This document shows positions 43,592 to 55,236 of a stretch of 64,000 nucleotides of DNA, one piece after another. Position 1 is the first letter of the stretch, and every line of letters starts with the position of its first letter. Where the stretch lies: assembly GCA_021286765.1 (NCBI GenBank), contig JAJTBS010000001.1:930001-994000 (forward strand), written 5' to 3'. The position numbers were made by a program, and so were the translations under genes. This DNA comes from Holophagaceae bacterium. Its GTDB lineage: Bacteria > Acidobacteriota > Holophagae > Holophagales > Holophagaceae. The notes under the pieces are model-generated. The model searched no databases, had not been told where the DNA came from, and worked only from the letters and a program-made list of their open reading frames with translations.

Positions 43592-44584
43592 CTAGAGCAC
43601 CGGCATCTTCATGGCATCCCGGACGTCGGCCATGGTTTCGGCGGCCACGGACCGGGCCCTGGCGCTCCCGTCCCGCAGCACGGTCTCGATGTCCCCGGGG
43701 CGGGCGAGGTGGCTCTCGATCTTCTCCCGCACAGGCTCGATGCGGCGGATCATGGCCTCGGCCACCCGCTTCTTGCAGTCGAAGCAGCCGATGCCCGCCC
43801 GGCGGCATTCCGTATTCACCAGTTGGATGGTGTCGTCATCGCTGAACAGCTTGTGGAACTCGAAGACCGGGCAGATGTCGGGGTTGCCCGGATCGGTCTT
43901 GCGCACGCGAGCGGGATCCGAGGCCATCTGGCGGGTGCATTTCTCGAGGATCTCGGCATTGGTGTCCCGCAAGTAGATGCAGTTGCCGTAGCTCTTCGAC
44001 ATCTTCCTCCCGTCGAGGCCCGGCACCTTGGGCGTCTTGGTGAGCACCGCCTCGGGCTCCGGGAAGACGTCCCGCTGGTAGATGTGGTTGAAGCGGCGCA
44101 CCACCTCCCGGGCCAGCTCCAGGTGGAAAAGCTGGTCCTCGCCCACGGGCACCTTGTGGGCCTTGTAGATGATGATGTCGGCGGTCTGCAGCAGGGGGTA
44201 ACCCAGGAAGCCGTAGCTGCCCAGGTCCGCCACGGCGTTCTGCAGCTTTTCCTTGTAGGTGGGCACCCGCTCCAGCCAGGAGAGCGGTGTCACCATGGAG
44301 AGCAGTAGGTGCAGCTCGGCGTGCTCCTTCACCAGGCTCTGGACGAAGATCGTGGCCTTCTGCGGATCGAGGCCAGCCGCCAGGTAGGTGGCCGTCAGCT
44401 CCAGGGTGGCGGGCCAGATCTCGGCCACGGATTCATACTTCGAGGTGAGCGCATGCCAGTCGGCGATCATGTAGAAGGCGTCGCCCTCCCCCTGCAGGCG
44501 CGTGAAATTGTCCAGGGCGCCGACCAAGTGGCCGATGTGCTGAGAGCCCGAGGGCTGGATGCCAGAGAGAACGCGGGGCTGCAT
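43592..44584 (-). CDS. trpS: Tryptophanyl-tRNA synthetase, Fe-S-motif type
   Basis: 330-residue class Ic synthetase. The HIGH-like site is GSQHIGHL and KMSKS is GRKMSKSYGN. The C-terminal domain has Cys238, 260, 267 and 270 (Cx21Cx6Cx2C), nearly the Cx22Cx6Cx2C of Thermotoga maritima TrpRS, which holds a [4Fe-4S] cluster close to the anticodon site. The start ATG 44584 is four bases after the M50 protease stop, so the two are one operon. The tRNA-Lys lies 81 bp downstream. Confidence 0.94.
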   Translation of the reverse strand: MQPRVLSGIQPSGSQHIGHLVGALDNFTRLQGEGDAFYMIADWHALTSKYESVAEIWPATLELTATYLAAGLDPQKATIFVQSLVKEHAELHLLLSMVTPLSWLERVPTYKEKLQNAVADLGSYGFLGYPLLQTADIIIYKAHKVPVGEDQLFHLELAREVVRRFNHIYQRDVFPEPEAVLTKTPKVPGLDGRKMSKSYGNCIYLRDTNAEILEKCTRQMASDPARVRKTDPGNPDICPVFEFHKLFSDDDTIQLVNTECRRAGIGCFDCKKRVAEAMIRRIEPVREKIESHLARPGDIETVLRDGSARARSVAAETMADVRDAMKMPVL

Positions 44585-44587
44585 GGA

Positions 44588-45331
44588 TCAGACTCCGAGA
44601 AGGGTCGGGGCGACCCAGGCGAGAAAATGGATGTAGAGGCGGAAAGCCGGGGCGAAGACATATTTCATGCCCCCGAGAAAGACCAGGGCGAGCAGGACGA
44701 TGTACATGTGCTGCCTGTACTTGTCCAGAACCTGTGCGGCACGATACGGAAGGAATGCCCTGAGCACGGCCGCGCCATCGAGAGGCCCCACTGGAAGCAG
44801 GTTGAACAGCGCCAAACCGAAATTCACCAAAATGAGGCGCCCGGTCAGCGCGAGGAAAAGCGATGTGGTCGGGTCAACCTTCATCTCGCTGAGGGATTCA
44901 AACCCGTTGAGGGCGCCGACAAAGTAGGCCCAGCGCTCCTCATGCCCAGGCACCAGGAAGCGGAGCCCGAGGGTCAGCAGAATGATCGAAAGAATGGCCA
45001 AAACGACATTCGAGCCTGGTCCCGCCGCCGACACGAGGGCATCCCCGGTCCGCATGCTGAAGCGCCGCGTGTAGTTGGCCGGATTGACCGGAACCGGCTT
45101 GGCCCAGCCGATCATGGGAATGCCCGTGGTCATCCCGATCAGCGGGAAGAGCACGGTCCCGATGGGATCGATGTGGGCCAGCGGGTTCAGCGTCATGCGC
45201 CCGAGCCGGGCCGCCGTGTCGTCCTCGAGCCAATAGGCGGCCGTGGCATGGCTGGCCTCGTGGACACTGAGGCTGAACAGCAGGGCCACGTAGCTGACGA
45301 GGATGGTGGGGATGGAGATGCTATCGAACAC
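44588..45331 (-). CDS. Site-2-type M50 membrane metalloprotease
   Basis: 247 residues with about six TM helices. Zinc motif HEASH in the first TM region (SLSVHEASHATAAY) and the second site NLLPVGPLDGAAVL give the paired M50B signature. No PDZ domain, so it belongs to the short Rip/SpoIVFB-like group with unknown substrates. The start is GTG 45331 with GGAG five bases upstream. It is co-transcribed with trpS. Confidence 0.88.
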   Translation of the reverse strand: MFDSISIPTILVSYVALLFSLSVHEASHATAAYWLEDDTAARLGRMTLNPLAHIDPIGTVLFPLIGMTTGIPMIGWAKPVPVNPANYTRRFSMRTGDALVSAAGPGSNVVLAILSIILLTLGLRFLVPGHEERWAYFVGALNGFESLSEMKVDPTTSLFLALTGRLILVNFGLALFNLLPVGPLDGAAVLRAFLPYRAAQVLDKYRQHMYIVLLALVFLGGMKYVFAPAFRLYIHFLAWVAPTLLGV

Positions 45332-45442
45332 CCGGACTCCGGCAATATTCCAGTGTACAGGGCGGAGGCCGATGAACCGAGGGATGGCATGCAGAGGCGG
45401 TGCTGGCTCTGGTTATGCTTATCCCTCGACCCGGAGCCAGGC

Positions 45443-47008
45443 ATGTATGTGAAAGCCAATTCGCCCCATGCGGCTGCTGCCGGGAAGAGCGTCATCGGGT
45501 TCAACCTGATCAATGGCAAGGAGGTCGAGGGAGACCTCTCCCTGATCCAGTCCAAATCCGCCCTGGACAACCGGGACTTGGTGGGCATGTTCCCGGACAG
45601 CGGCGAGAAGGACGTGGCCCGGGCCGCCAAGGCCGCCGCGGAGGCCTTCCCCGCCTGGTCCGGAACGCCCTTCCCAGCCCGGGAGGCCGTGGTGCTTCGC
45701 ACGGCCGGAATCCTGACGGCTCACCAGGACAAGCTGGCCAGGATCATCACCCGTGAAATCGGCATGACCCCCCGGGAGGCGCTGGGGGATGTCCAGGAGG
45801 CCATCGACGCCTGTGCCTTCTTTGCGGCCGCCGTTGGGACCCAGGACCTTCCGGGCGAGGCCGGCCCGCGTCGCCGCCCCGTGGGTGTCTGCGGCATCCT
45901 CGCCACCGGCAGCTCCCCCCTGGCCGCCCCCGCCTGCAAGATCCTGCCCGCCATCCTGTGCGGCAACACCGTGGTCTGGAAGCCCAGCGACAATGCCCCC
46001 ACGGCCGCCTACCTCCTCCTCCGGGCCATGCTGGAGGCGGGCCTGCCTCCGGGCGTGGTGAACACCGTCAATGGCCGGGGGCGGGCCGGCTGCGGCAAGC
46101 ACTTCCTGGCAGGCATCGACAAGGGCCACTTCCAGGCCTTCAGCTTCGTGGGCTCGGCTTCCCTGGGGCACCTGGTGGGAGAGGCCTGCGGCCGGAACCT
46201 CATCCTCCCGAGCCTGGATCTGGTGGGAAAAGGCAGTCTGGTGGTCCTGGCCGATGCCGACCTGGACCGCGCCGCGGACGACGCCGTCCAGGCCGCCTTC
46301 GGTCAGGCCGGCCAGCGTGCCAACGGTCTGGCCAACCTCCTGGTGCATGAGGCCTGTGCGGCGGGCTTCAAGCAGCGCCTGTTGGACCGCGTCGCCGCGC
46401 TGGAGGTCGGCAACCCCCTGACGCACCCGGAGGTGGCCTACGGCCCCATGATCAATGCCCGGGCAGCCACGGCCTTCCGCGAGCACTGGGATCTGGGGCG
46501 GGCCCAGGGCGCCACGCTGCTCACCGGCGGTGCCCAGTGGACCGAAGACAACCGCACGGCCCAGGTGAAGGGCGAGATCTCCCATGGCGCCTACATGCAG
46601 CCCTGCGTCTGGGAGGGCGTGACACCCGACATGGGGTTGTTCCGCCACCAGGTGGCCGGCCCCACCGTGACCCTGGGCACCTTCCAGGACCTGGACGCGG
46701 CCCTGGGCTGGATCGCCGAGGCCACCTCGGGCGCCACGGTCAGCCTCTACACCCACGAACCCGCACAGATCGAGCTGTTCCATCGATCCGCCCGGACGGA
46801 CATCGCCCGGGTCAACACCACCCGCGATGACCAGGCCACCCGGCTCTCCTTCACCGGCCACGGCACCCGCTCGGGCTGTCAGCCCGTCCTCGATGGGTTT
46901 ACCCGGTGGCTGTCCGTGCAGGGCGAGGCTGGGTGGGCCGCAGCTGCCAGCACCAAGGCTCCGGAACCCGTGGCTGCCACCCTCAAGACCGACTGGGACA
47001 GCCTCTAG
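45443..47008 (+). CDS. Aldehyde dehydrogenase-fold protein lacking catalytic residues
   Basis: 521 residues spanning the whole ALDH fold, including VGVCGILATGSSPLAAPACK, GNTVVWKPS, GPMI and the C-terminal part. The three catalytic positions are changed: the Asn of PWNFP is Ser157 (TGSSP), the Glu of ELGGK is Asp259 (LDLVGKG), and the nucleophile Cys of GQRC is Ala293 (GQRANG). The frame is intact, so this is a pseudoenzyme rather than a decayed gene. Some neighbouring sequence is like the ALDH7 branch. ATG 45443 follows GGAG. Confidence 0.85.
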   Translation: MYVKANSPHAAAAGKSVIGFNLINGKEVEGDLSLIQSKSALDNRDLVGMFPDSGEKDVARAAKAAAEAFPAWSGTPFPAREAVVLRTAGILTAHQDKLARIITREIGMTPREALGDVQEAIDACAFFAAAVGTQDLPGEAGPRRRPVGVCGILATGSSPLAAPACKILPAILCGNTVVWKPSDNAPTAAYLLLRAMLEAGLPPGVVNTVNGRGRAGCGKHFLAGIDKGHFQAFSFVGSASLGHLVGEACGRNLILPSLDLVGKGSLVVLADADLDRAADDAVQAAFGQAGQRANGLANLLVHEACAAGFKQRLLDRVAALEVGNPLTHPEVAYGPMINARAATAFREHWDLGRAQGATLLTGGAQWTEDNRTAQVKGEISHGAYMQPCVWEGVTPDMGLFRHQVAGPTVTLGTFQDLDAALGWIAEATSGATVSLYTHEPAQIELFHRSARTDIARVNTTRDDQATRLSFTGHGTRSGCQPVLDGFTRWLSVQGEAGWAAAASTKAPEPVAATLKTDWDSL

Positions 47009-47022
47009 GGGCGCGGGGAAGG

Positions 47023-47802
47023 TCAGAGGTCCAGGCCGGCCAAGGCAGCGCCCAGGTCCCCGGGCGTCCCGCCCAGTTTCAACCTCATCAGGAATTCGGT
47101 GTTGCCCTCGCCGCCCCTGATGGGGCTCACGGCCAGGGCCCGTGGGCGCAGGTCTGTTCCGGTGAAGAAGGACCAGGTGTCCACCAGGACCCGCCGGTGC
47201 ACCGCTGCATCGCGCACGATGCCACCCGAGCCGACATCCTCCCGCCCGGCCTCGAACTGCGGCTTCACCAGCAGCACCGCCTCTGCCTCCGCCACGAGGC
47301 TGGGCAGCACGGGGGGGATGGCCAGCCGCAGCGAGATGAAGCTCAGGTCCGCCACCAGCAGGTGGCAGCGCTCCGGGATGCAGGCGGCATCCCAGGTCCG
47401 CAGGTTCACCTGCTCCATGGAAACCACCCGTGGGTCGCTGCGGAGCTTCCAGTGCAGCTGGTTGGTGCCCACATCCACGGCGTAGACCTTTGCCGCGCCG
47501 CGCTGCAGCAGGCAATCCGTGAAACCGCCTGTGCTGGCGCCGGCGTCGAAGCAGGTGAGCCCCGCAGGGTCGATGCCCCACAGGTCCAGGGCCCCGGCCA
47601 GCTTCAGCCCCCCCCGGCTGACGAAGGGCAGTGCCTCGCCACGCAGGCGGATGGTCGCGGCCTCGTCCACGGCCGTGCCGGCCTTGGTGACGGGGCGGTC
47701 CTCCACCAGCACATCGCCCGCGAGGATGCGAGCCTGGGCCCTGGCACGGGTCTCACAGAGGCCCAGCTGCACCAGCAGCAGATCCAGACGAACCCTAGCC
47801 AC
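47023..47802 (-). CDS. tlyA: TlyA-family rRNA 2'-O-methyltransferase / hemolysin-like
   Basis: 259 residues: an S4 RNA-binding domain (about 3-62; RLDLLLVQLGLCETRARAQ, GDVLVEDRPVTKAG), then an FtsJ-like methyltransferase (FDAGASTGGFTDCLLQRGA, DLSFISLRLAIPPVL, LVKPQFEAGRE). In mycobacteria TlyA methylates 16S C1409 and 23S C1920 riboses. GTG 47802 is the start and overlaps mltG by eight bases. Confidence 0.92.
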   Translation of the reverse strand: MARVRLDLLLVQLGLCETRARAQARILAGDVLVEDRPVTKAGTAVDEAATIRLRGEALPFVSRGGLKLAGALDLWGIDPAGLTCFDAGASTGGFTDCLLQRGAAKVYAVDVGTNQLHWKLRSDPRVVSMEQVNLRTWDAACIPERCHLLVADLSFISLRLAIPPVLPSLVAEAEAVLLVKPQFEAGREDVGSGGIVRDAAVHRRVLVDTWSFFTGTDLRPRALAVSPIRGGEGNTEFLMRLKLGGTPGDLGAALAGLDL

Positions 47803-48811
47803 GGGCCACTTTCCTCTGCCGGGCGATCTCCTTGCGGTACACGCCCACGTTCTTGTTGTGGTCCCTCAGGCTGGGGGCGAAGCTGTGGCCCCCCCTGCCC
47901 GTGGCCACGAAGTAGAGGTCCCTCCCCGCCAGGGGCGCCTTGGCCGCCTCGATGGCCGCCGGGCTGGGAATGGCGATGGGCGTGGGCGGCAGGCCCGCCA
48001 CCGAGTAGGTGTTGAAGCGGTGGGAGCGCCGGATGTCCTCCATCAGCGGGGCCGTGAACCGCAGGTCGCCGCTGACCCAGCGCGCATAGAGGCTGGTGGG
48101 ATCGCACTGCAGGCGCATGCCGAGGTCCAGGCGCTTCTTGTAGACGCCCGCCACCTTCGGCTGCTCCTCGGCCAGCTTCGTCTCCTTCTCCACCAGGCTC
48201 GCGAGGATCAGCGTTTCATAGGGTGGCAGGACGCCACCCTCCAGCTCGGGGCGGACCTGGTCGCGGAAGGCCTCCACCAGCATGAGCATGACCTCCTCAG
48301 GCTCCATGGCGTGGTGCAGCTTGTAGGTGGCGGGCGCCACCAGGCCCTCCAGGCTCTCGGCTTTCTCGAAGCCGGCGGTCCGGGCCAGGCGCGGGCTCTT
48401 CCAGAGGGTCCAGAAGACCTCCTCGGGCACGAAGTCCTTCAGACGCTTCTGCACGGACCAGGCATGGGCGCCCTCGGGGATGGACACGGCGGTGTAGTGG
48501 ATCTCCGCCCGCCGCAGCTTGCCCGCCACATCCGAGAGGCTGGCCTGGGAGCTGAAGGTGTACTCCCCGCGGATGAGCTGCAGCTTGCGGGCCCGGGCCC
48601 AGAGCTTGAACAGCGAGGCCGAGCGGATCACGCCCTCGCGCTCCAGCTGGTCGGCCATCTGATTGATGCTCGTGCCCTTCTTCACCAGGACCGTGGCCTC
48701 CTGCTGCAGCGGTCCCTGCCCTTTCCAGGCCCACCACCCCCCGAGGATCGGCAGGGTGGCCAGGACGAGGATGGCCACGGTGAGCCGGAGGGAGATGGGG
48801 GGACGCGCCAT
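47795..48811 (-). CDS. mltG: Endolytic murein transglycosylase
   Basis: 338 residues with one N-terminal TM helix (about 8-28) and a LysM-like then YceG domain facing the periplasm. The catalytic Glu is in LASLVEKETKLAEEQPKVAG, followed by YKKRLDLGMRLQCDPTSLY and GLPPTPIAIPSPAAI, all hallmark MltG segments. Cleaves nascent glycan strands to set their length. Its 3' end overlaps tlyA, so both are made from one message. Confidence 0.94.
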   Translation of the reverse strand: MARPPISLRLTVAILVLATLPILGGWWAWKGQGPLQQEATVLVKKGTSINQMADQLEREGVIRSASLFKLWARARKLQLIRGEYTFSSQASLSDVAGKLRRAEIHYTAVSIPEGAHAWSVQKRLKDFVPEEVFWTLWKSPRLARTAGFEKAESLEGLVAPATYKLHHAMEPEEVMLMLVEAFRDQVRPELEGGVLPPYETLILASLVEKETKLAEEQPKVAGVYKKRLDLGMRLQCDPTSLYARWVSGDLRFTAPLMEDIRRSHRFNTYSVAGLPPTPIAIPSPAAIEAAKAPLAGRDLYFVATGRGGHSFAPSLRDHNKNVGVYRKEIARQRKVARG

Positions 48812-48870
48812 CCCTCCAGGATGCCGTGGTAGCGTGGATCCATCTACCCAATGAACCCAATAAGGAACCT

Positions 48871-50292
48871 ATGAACGCCACGGGCTACCGCCGCCACCTG
48901 GGCCTGTTTTCCGCCACCATGCTCATCGCCGGCTCCATGATCGGGAGCGGCGTCTTCATCGTCGCCGCCGACATGGTGCGCACCGGCCGTTCGGGCGGCT
49001 TCCTGCTGGCGGCCTGGGGCCTCACGGCGGTGCTGACGCTTTTCGCGGCTCTGAGCTACGGGGAGTTGGCGGGGATGTTCCCCAAGGCGGGCGGCCAGTA
49101 CACCTACCTCCGCGAGACCTACGGCCCGGCGACCGGATTCCTCTATGGCTGGACCTTCTTCGTGGTCATCGAGTGCGGCACCATCGCGGCCGTGGCCGTG
49201 GGCTTCGGGAAATACCTGGGGACCTTCTTCCCGGCGGTCACGGACACCGCCTGGCTCGGGCCCCACCTGGACGTGCCCCTGTGGCAGGTCACCCAGAGCA
49301 TCGCCGTGGGGCCGTACCACCTGGGCCTGACCCCCTCCCGCCTCTCAGCCATCGCGGTGGTGGTGTTCCTCAGCGCCGTGAACCTCTACGGCGTGAAGCT
49401 GGGCGCCCGCATCCAGAACCTGTTCACCGTTGCCAAGATCGGCGGCCTGGCAGCGCTCATCCTCCTGGGCCTGTTCCTGAAGCCTCCGGTGGCAGCCGTC
49501 CAGACGCCCTTCCTGCCCATGGATGGCTCCGCCGCCCTGCCCTTCCTGACCGCCCTGCTGGTGGTGCAAACCGGCAGCATGTTCTCGGCGGACGCCTGGA
49601 ATGCCATCACCTTCATCGCCGGCGAGGTGAAGGAGCCCGAGCGGACCATCCCCTTCTCCCTGCTCATCGGCACCACCCTGGTCTGCGGCCTGTACGTGCT
49701 GGCCAACGCCGCCTACCTGAAGGTGCTGGGCCCCGCCGGCATCGCCAACGCGCCCCAGGATCGCGTGGGCAGCGCCGCCCTGCAGGCCCTGCTGGGCTCC
49801 GGCGGCGGCCTCATCATGGCGGGCAGCATCCTGGTGTCCATGTTCGGCTGCCTGAACGGCCTGGTGCTGTCGGGCGCCCGCGTCTACCAGCGCATGGCCG
49901 AGGATGGCCTGTTCTACCCCGGCGCGGCGTCGCTGAACGCCCACGGTGTGCCTGCCTTCGGGCTCTGGATCCAGGCCCTCTGGACCTGCCTGCTCACCCT
50001 CACAGGCACCTATGGTCAGCTGCTGGACTTTGTCATGCTGCCGACAATCCTCTTTTACGTCTTCACCGTGGGTGGCGTCTTCCTGCTCCGCTGGCGCCGG
50101 CCCGACCTGGAGCGCCCCGTGCGCGTCTGGGGCTATCCGGTGGTGCCCGCCCTCTACCTGGTGGGCGCATGCGCCATCGTCGGTGCCCTCTTCATCCACC
50201 GTCCCAGCTACTCCTGGCCTGGGCTCGTCCTGGTAGCCCTGGGCTGGCCCGTCTACCTCGCCGTGAAACCCCGGGTCGCTACCTCGGCCTAG
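48871..50292 (+). CDS. APC-superfamily amino acid permease
   Basis: 473 residues with 12 predicted TM helices. TM1 carries the broken-helix motif MIGSGVF (amino-acid carboxylate site); FPKAGGQYTYLRE and EVKEPERTIPFSL are typical of the LAT/SLC7-like branch. Substrate unknown, perhaps basic or neutral amino acids. ATG 48871 follows AAGGA; the frame is open upstream but lacks similarity. Next gene +110 bp is a dehydrogenase of the saccharopine type. Confidence 0.88.
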   Translation: MNATGYRRHLGLFSATMLIAGSMIGSGVFIVAADMVRTGRSGGFLLAAWGLTAVLTLFAALSYGELAGMFPKAGGQYTYLRETYGPATGFLYGWTFFVVIECGTIAAVAVGFGKYLGTFFPAVTDTAWLGPHLDVPLWQVTQSIAVGPYHLGLTPSRLSAIAVVVFLSAVNLYGVKLGARIQNLFTVAKIGGLAALILLGLFLKPPVAAVQTPFLPMDGSAALPFLTALLVVQTGSMFSADAWNAITFIAGEVKEPERTIPFSLLIGTTLVCGLYVLANAAYLKVLGPAGIANAPQDRVGSAALQALLGSGGGLIMAGSILVSMFGCLNGLVLSGARVYQRMAEDGLFYPGAASLNAHGVPAFGLWIQALWTCLLTLTGTYGQLLDFVMLPTILFYVFTVGGVFLLRWRRPDLERPVRVWGYPVVPALYLVGACAIVGALFIHRPSYSWPGLVLVALGWPVYLAVKPRVATSA

Positions 50293-50402
50293 GCGGTACC
50301 TGCGGCGCGCCCTGGACAAACTGTCAAGAAAACCCCGGCCCGACCCTCGGGCGGCCGGCATCCCGTGGATAATCCGGCAAGCACACACCCAGGGAGACAG
50401 CC

Positions 50403-51524
50403 ATGAAGCATGTCGTCGTTCTCGGAGCCGGCCGCGTGGGCGGAGCCATGGCCAAGGACCTGGCCCCTGATTTCAAGGTCACGGTTGCAGATCGCTCTGA
50501 AGCAGCCCTGGCCCGCATGCAGGCCGCGGGTCTCACCACCCTGGCCGCCGATCTGTCCAACCCGGATGGCGTGAAGGCCGCGGTGGCAGGGGCGGACCTG
50601 GTGGTGGGGTCGGTACCGGGCTTCATGGGCTTCGCCACCGCCAAGGCCGTGCTGGAGGCGGGCAAGCCCCTGGTGGACATCTCATTCTTTGACGAGGACT
50701 GCTTCGAGCTGGACGCGCTGGCGAAGCAGCAGAATCTGACGGCCATCGTGGATTGCGGCATCGCGCCGGGCTGCCACAACATCATCCTGGGCGACCTCTC
50801 CCGCCAGTGGGACCGCATCACGAGCTTCGAGACCCTGGTGGGCGGGCTCCCCGTGATCCGCACATGGCCCTACGAATACAAGGCCGGCTTCAGCCCCATC
50901 GATGTCATCGAGGAGTACACGCGCCCCACCCGCTACGTGAAGGATGGCAAGGTCGTCGTGTTCCCGGCCCTCTCGGAACCGGAACTGCTCGACTTCCCTG
51001 GCTTGGGCACCCTGGAATCCTTCAACACCGATGGCCTTCGCAGCCTCATCAAGAGCTTCCCGGGCATCCCCGACATGAAGGAGAAGACCCTGCGCTACCC
51101 GGGCCACATCGAGAAGATGCGCATGCTCCGGGAATCGGGTTTCTTCAACAAGGAGAAAATCCGGGTGGCGGGCGTGGACATCAGCCCCCTGGACCTGACC
51201 ACGGCCCTCCTCTTCCCGATGTGGTTCATGGAAGAGGGCGATGAGGACTTCACGGTCATGCGGGTCACGGTGGAGGGCGAGAAGGACGGGCGGCCCGTGC
51301 GCCACCAGCTGAACCTGCTCGACCGCTACGACCGGGCCACGAAGACCACCTCCATGGCCCGCACCACCGGCTACACCTGCACGGCGGCCGTGCGGCTGAT
51401 GGCCAAGGGTGGTTTCTCCCGCAAGGGCATCTGCCCACCGGAGTTCGTGGGGCAGGAAGCGGGTGCCTGGTCCTTCATCCGCGAGGACCTGGCCAAGCGC
51501 GGCGTGGTGTTCACCGAAGGCTGA
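50403..51524 (+). CDS. Saccharopine dehydrogenase-family oxidoreductase
   Basis: 373 residues. An N-terminal Rossmann domain (VLGAGRVGGAMAKDL) with AGADLVVGSVPGFMG and CGIAPGCHNI is followed by a catalytic domain with WPYEYKAGFSPIDVIEEY and TLRYPGHIEKM. This is the pattern of carboxynorspermidine and saccharopine dehydrogenase-like enzymes acting on an imine between an amino acid and a keto acid. The substrate is unproved. Close spacing after the permease suggests a shared amino-acid role. The same strand carries the ALDH-like protein further upstream. Confidence 0.85.
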   Translation: MKHVVVLGAGRVGGAMAKDLAPDFKVTVADRSEAALARMQAAGLTTLAADLSNPDGVKAAVAGADLVVGSVPGFMGFATAKAVLEAGKPLVDISFFDEDCFELDALAKQQNLTAIVDCGIAPGCHNIILGDLSRQWDRITSFETLVGGLPVIRTWPYEYKAGFSPIDVIEEYTRPTRYVKDGKVVVFPALSEPELLDFPGLGTLESFNTDGLRSLIKSFPGIPDMKEKTLRYPGHIEKMRMLRESGFFNKEKIRVAGVDISPLDLTTALLFPMWFMEEGDEDFTVMRVTVEGEKDGRPVRHQLNLLDRYDRATKTTSMARTTGYTCTAAVRLMAKGGFSRKGICPPEFVGQEAGAWSFIREDLAKRGVVFTEG

Positions 51525-51532
51525 AGCGGGTC

Positions 51533-52384
51533 TCAGCCCTCCAGTTCGCGATGCCGCACCGTCAGGGCAGCCACATCGCCCCGGAGCCGCTGGGCCAGCA
51601 TTTCCACCAGCGCCACGGAGCGGTGCTGCCCCCCGGTGCATCCGATGGCCAGGGTGTGGTAGGCGCGGCCCTCCTGCTGCACGAGCGGCAGGGACCAGCG
51701 GAGCCAGGCCTCAGCGCGATCCAGGAATTCCTTGAACTCACGGGACTCCAGCAGGAACTGCTGCACGGGCTCGTCGCGGCCCGTGAGGGGCTTCAGGGCT
51801 TCGACATAGTACGGATTGGGCAGGAACCTGGCATCCAGGATCACGTCCACATCCGGTGGAATGCCGCGCTTGAACCCGAAGCTGAGCAGACGGACCGCTG
51901 TCCTCCGGGTGGGCAGCTGGGGCACAAGCGCCGCGATGCGCAGGCGGAGTTCTGAAAGGGTGAGCTGGCTGGTGTCCAGGATGGTCGTGGCCAGGGCCCG
52001 GATGGGGGCCAGCAGCTCCCGCTCACGCTGGATGCCCTCTCCGGCCGTGCCCAGCAAGGCCAGGTGGTGGGGACGCCGGGTCTCGGAGAAGCGGCGCAGC
52101 AGGACCTCCTCCGAGGCCTCCACGAAAACCACCTGCACAGGCACGTTTCCAAGGCGGAGGCGCTCCAGCAGGGGGCCGAACTCCTGAGTGAAATCAGCCT
52201 GGCGGCTGTCCATGCCCACGACCAGCCGTTCCCGGTTGGGCTGCAGCTTGGCTTCCAGTTCGAGCAGAGGTTCCAGCAGCCGGGGCGGGACGTTGTCCAG
52301 GGCCGTGCAGCCCGTATCCTCCAGTGCGCCGAGCACCGAATGGCGGCCTGCACCGGAGAGGCCCGTGACAACGATTAGTTCCAT
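51533..52384 (-). CDS. rapZ: RapZ/YvcJ-type nucleotide-binding adapter
   Basis: 283 residues. The N-terminal P-loop domain and C-terminal YvcJ domain with AIGCTGGQHRSVALVEML are diagnostic. In enterobacteria RapZ targets small RNAs for RNase E and senses glucosamine-6-phosphate; roles elsewhere are less defined. The Walker A here is GLSGAGRHS, with Arg and His where the family usually has Lys and Ser. No rpoN, hpf or PTS genes lie beside it, unlike the usual cluster. It is downstream of secA on the same strand, past a strong terminator. Confidence 0.88.
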   Translation of the reverse strand: MELIVVTGLSGAGRHSVLGALEDTGCTALDNVPPRLLEPLLELEAKLQPNRERLVVGMDSRQADFTQEFGPLLERLRLGNVPVQVVFVEASEEVLLRRFSETRRPHHLALLGTAGEGIQRERELLAPIRALATTILDTSQLTLSELRLRIAALVPQLPTRRTAVRLLSFGFKRGIPPDVDVILDARFLPNPYYVEALKPLTGRDEPVQQFLLESREFKEFLDRAEAWLRWSLPLVQQEGRAYHTLAIGCTGGQHRSVALVEMLAQRLRGDVAALTVRHRELEG

Positions 52385-52422
52385 ACCTCAAGACCCTAGC
52401 AGGCCGGGCGTGCCCGACCCTA

Positions 52423-52458
52423 GCAAAACGCGGGGGCCGCATGGCCCCCGCGTTTTGC
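52423..52458. terminator. Perfect 16-bp stem after secA
   Basis: GCAAAACGCGGGGGCC and its exact complement around a GCAT loop, 20 bp beyond the secA stop and 38 bp before the rapZ start. A- and T-tracts are within the stem. It would separate secA from rapZ on the minus strand. Confidence 0.8.
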
Positions 52459-52478
52459 GAAGAAGAGGCAAAGGAGGA

Positions 52479-55097
<2,619 letters not shown>

Positions 55098-55236
55098 GGA
55101 GCCGTCCAGTCGCGTAAACCATCGATTGTAGCGCGATGAGTCGCCATTTCCCAGCGCCCGTGCCTGTCATCAAGCCTTCGTGGTTGCCGAAGTTACCCCA
55201 GCAAGGCAAACTGATTGTTTGGATTCCGGAGGCACC

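Noticed and set aside
44309-45442. Open frame continuing upstream of the ALDH-like gene
   Set aside because: It lies opposite trpS and the M50 gene and shows no ALDH similarity before the Met at 45443, which has its own ribosome site.
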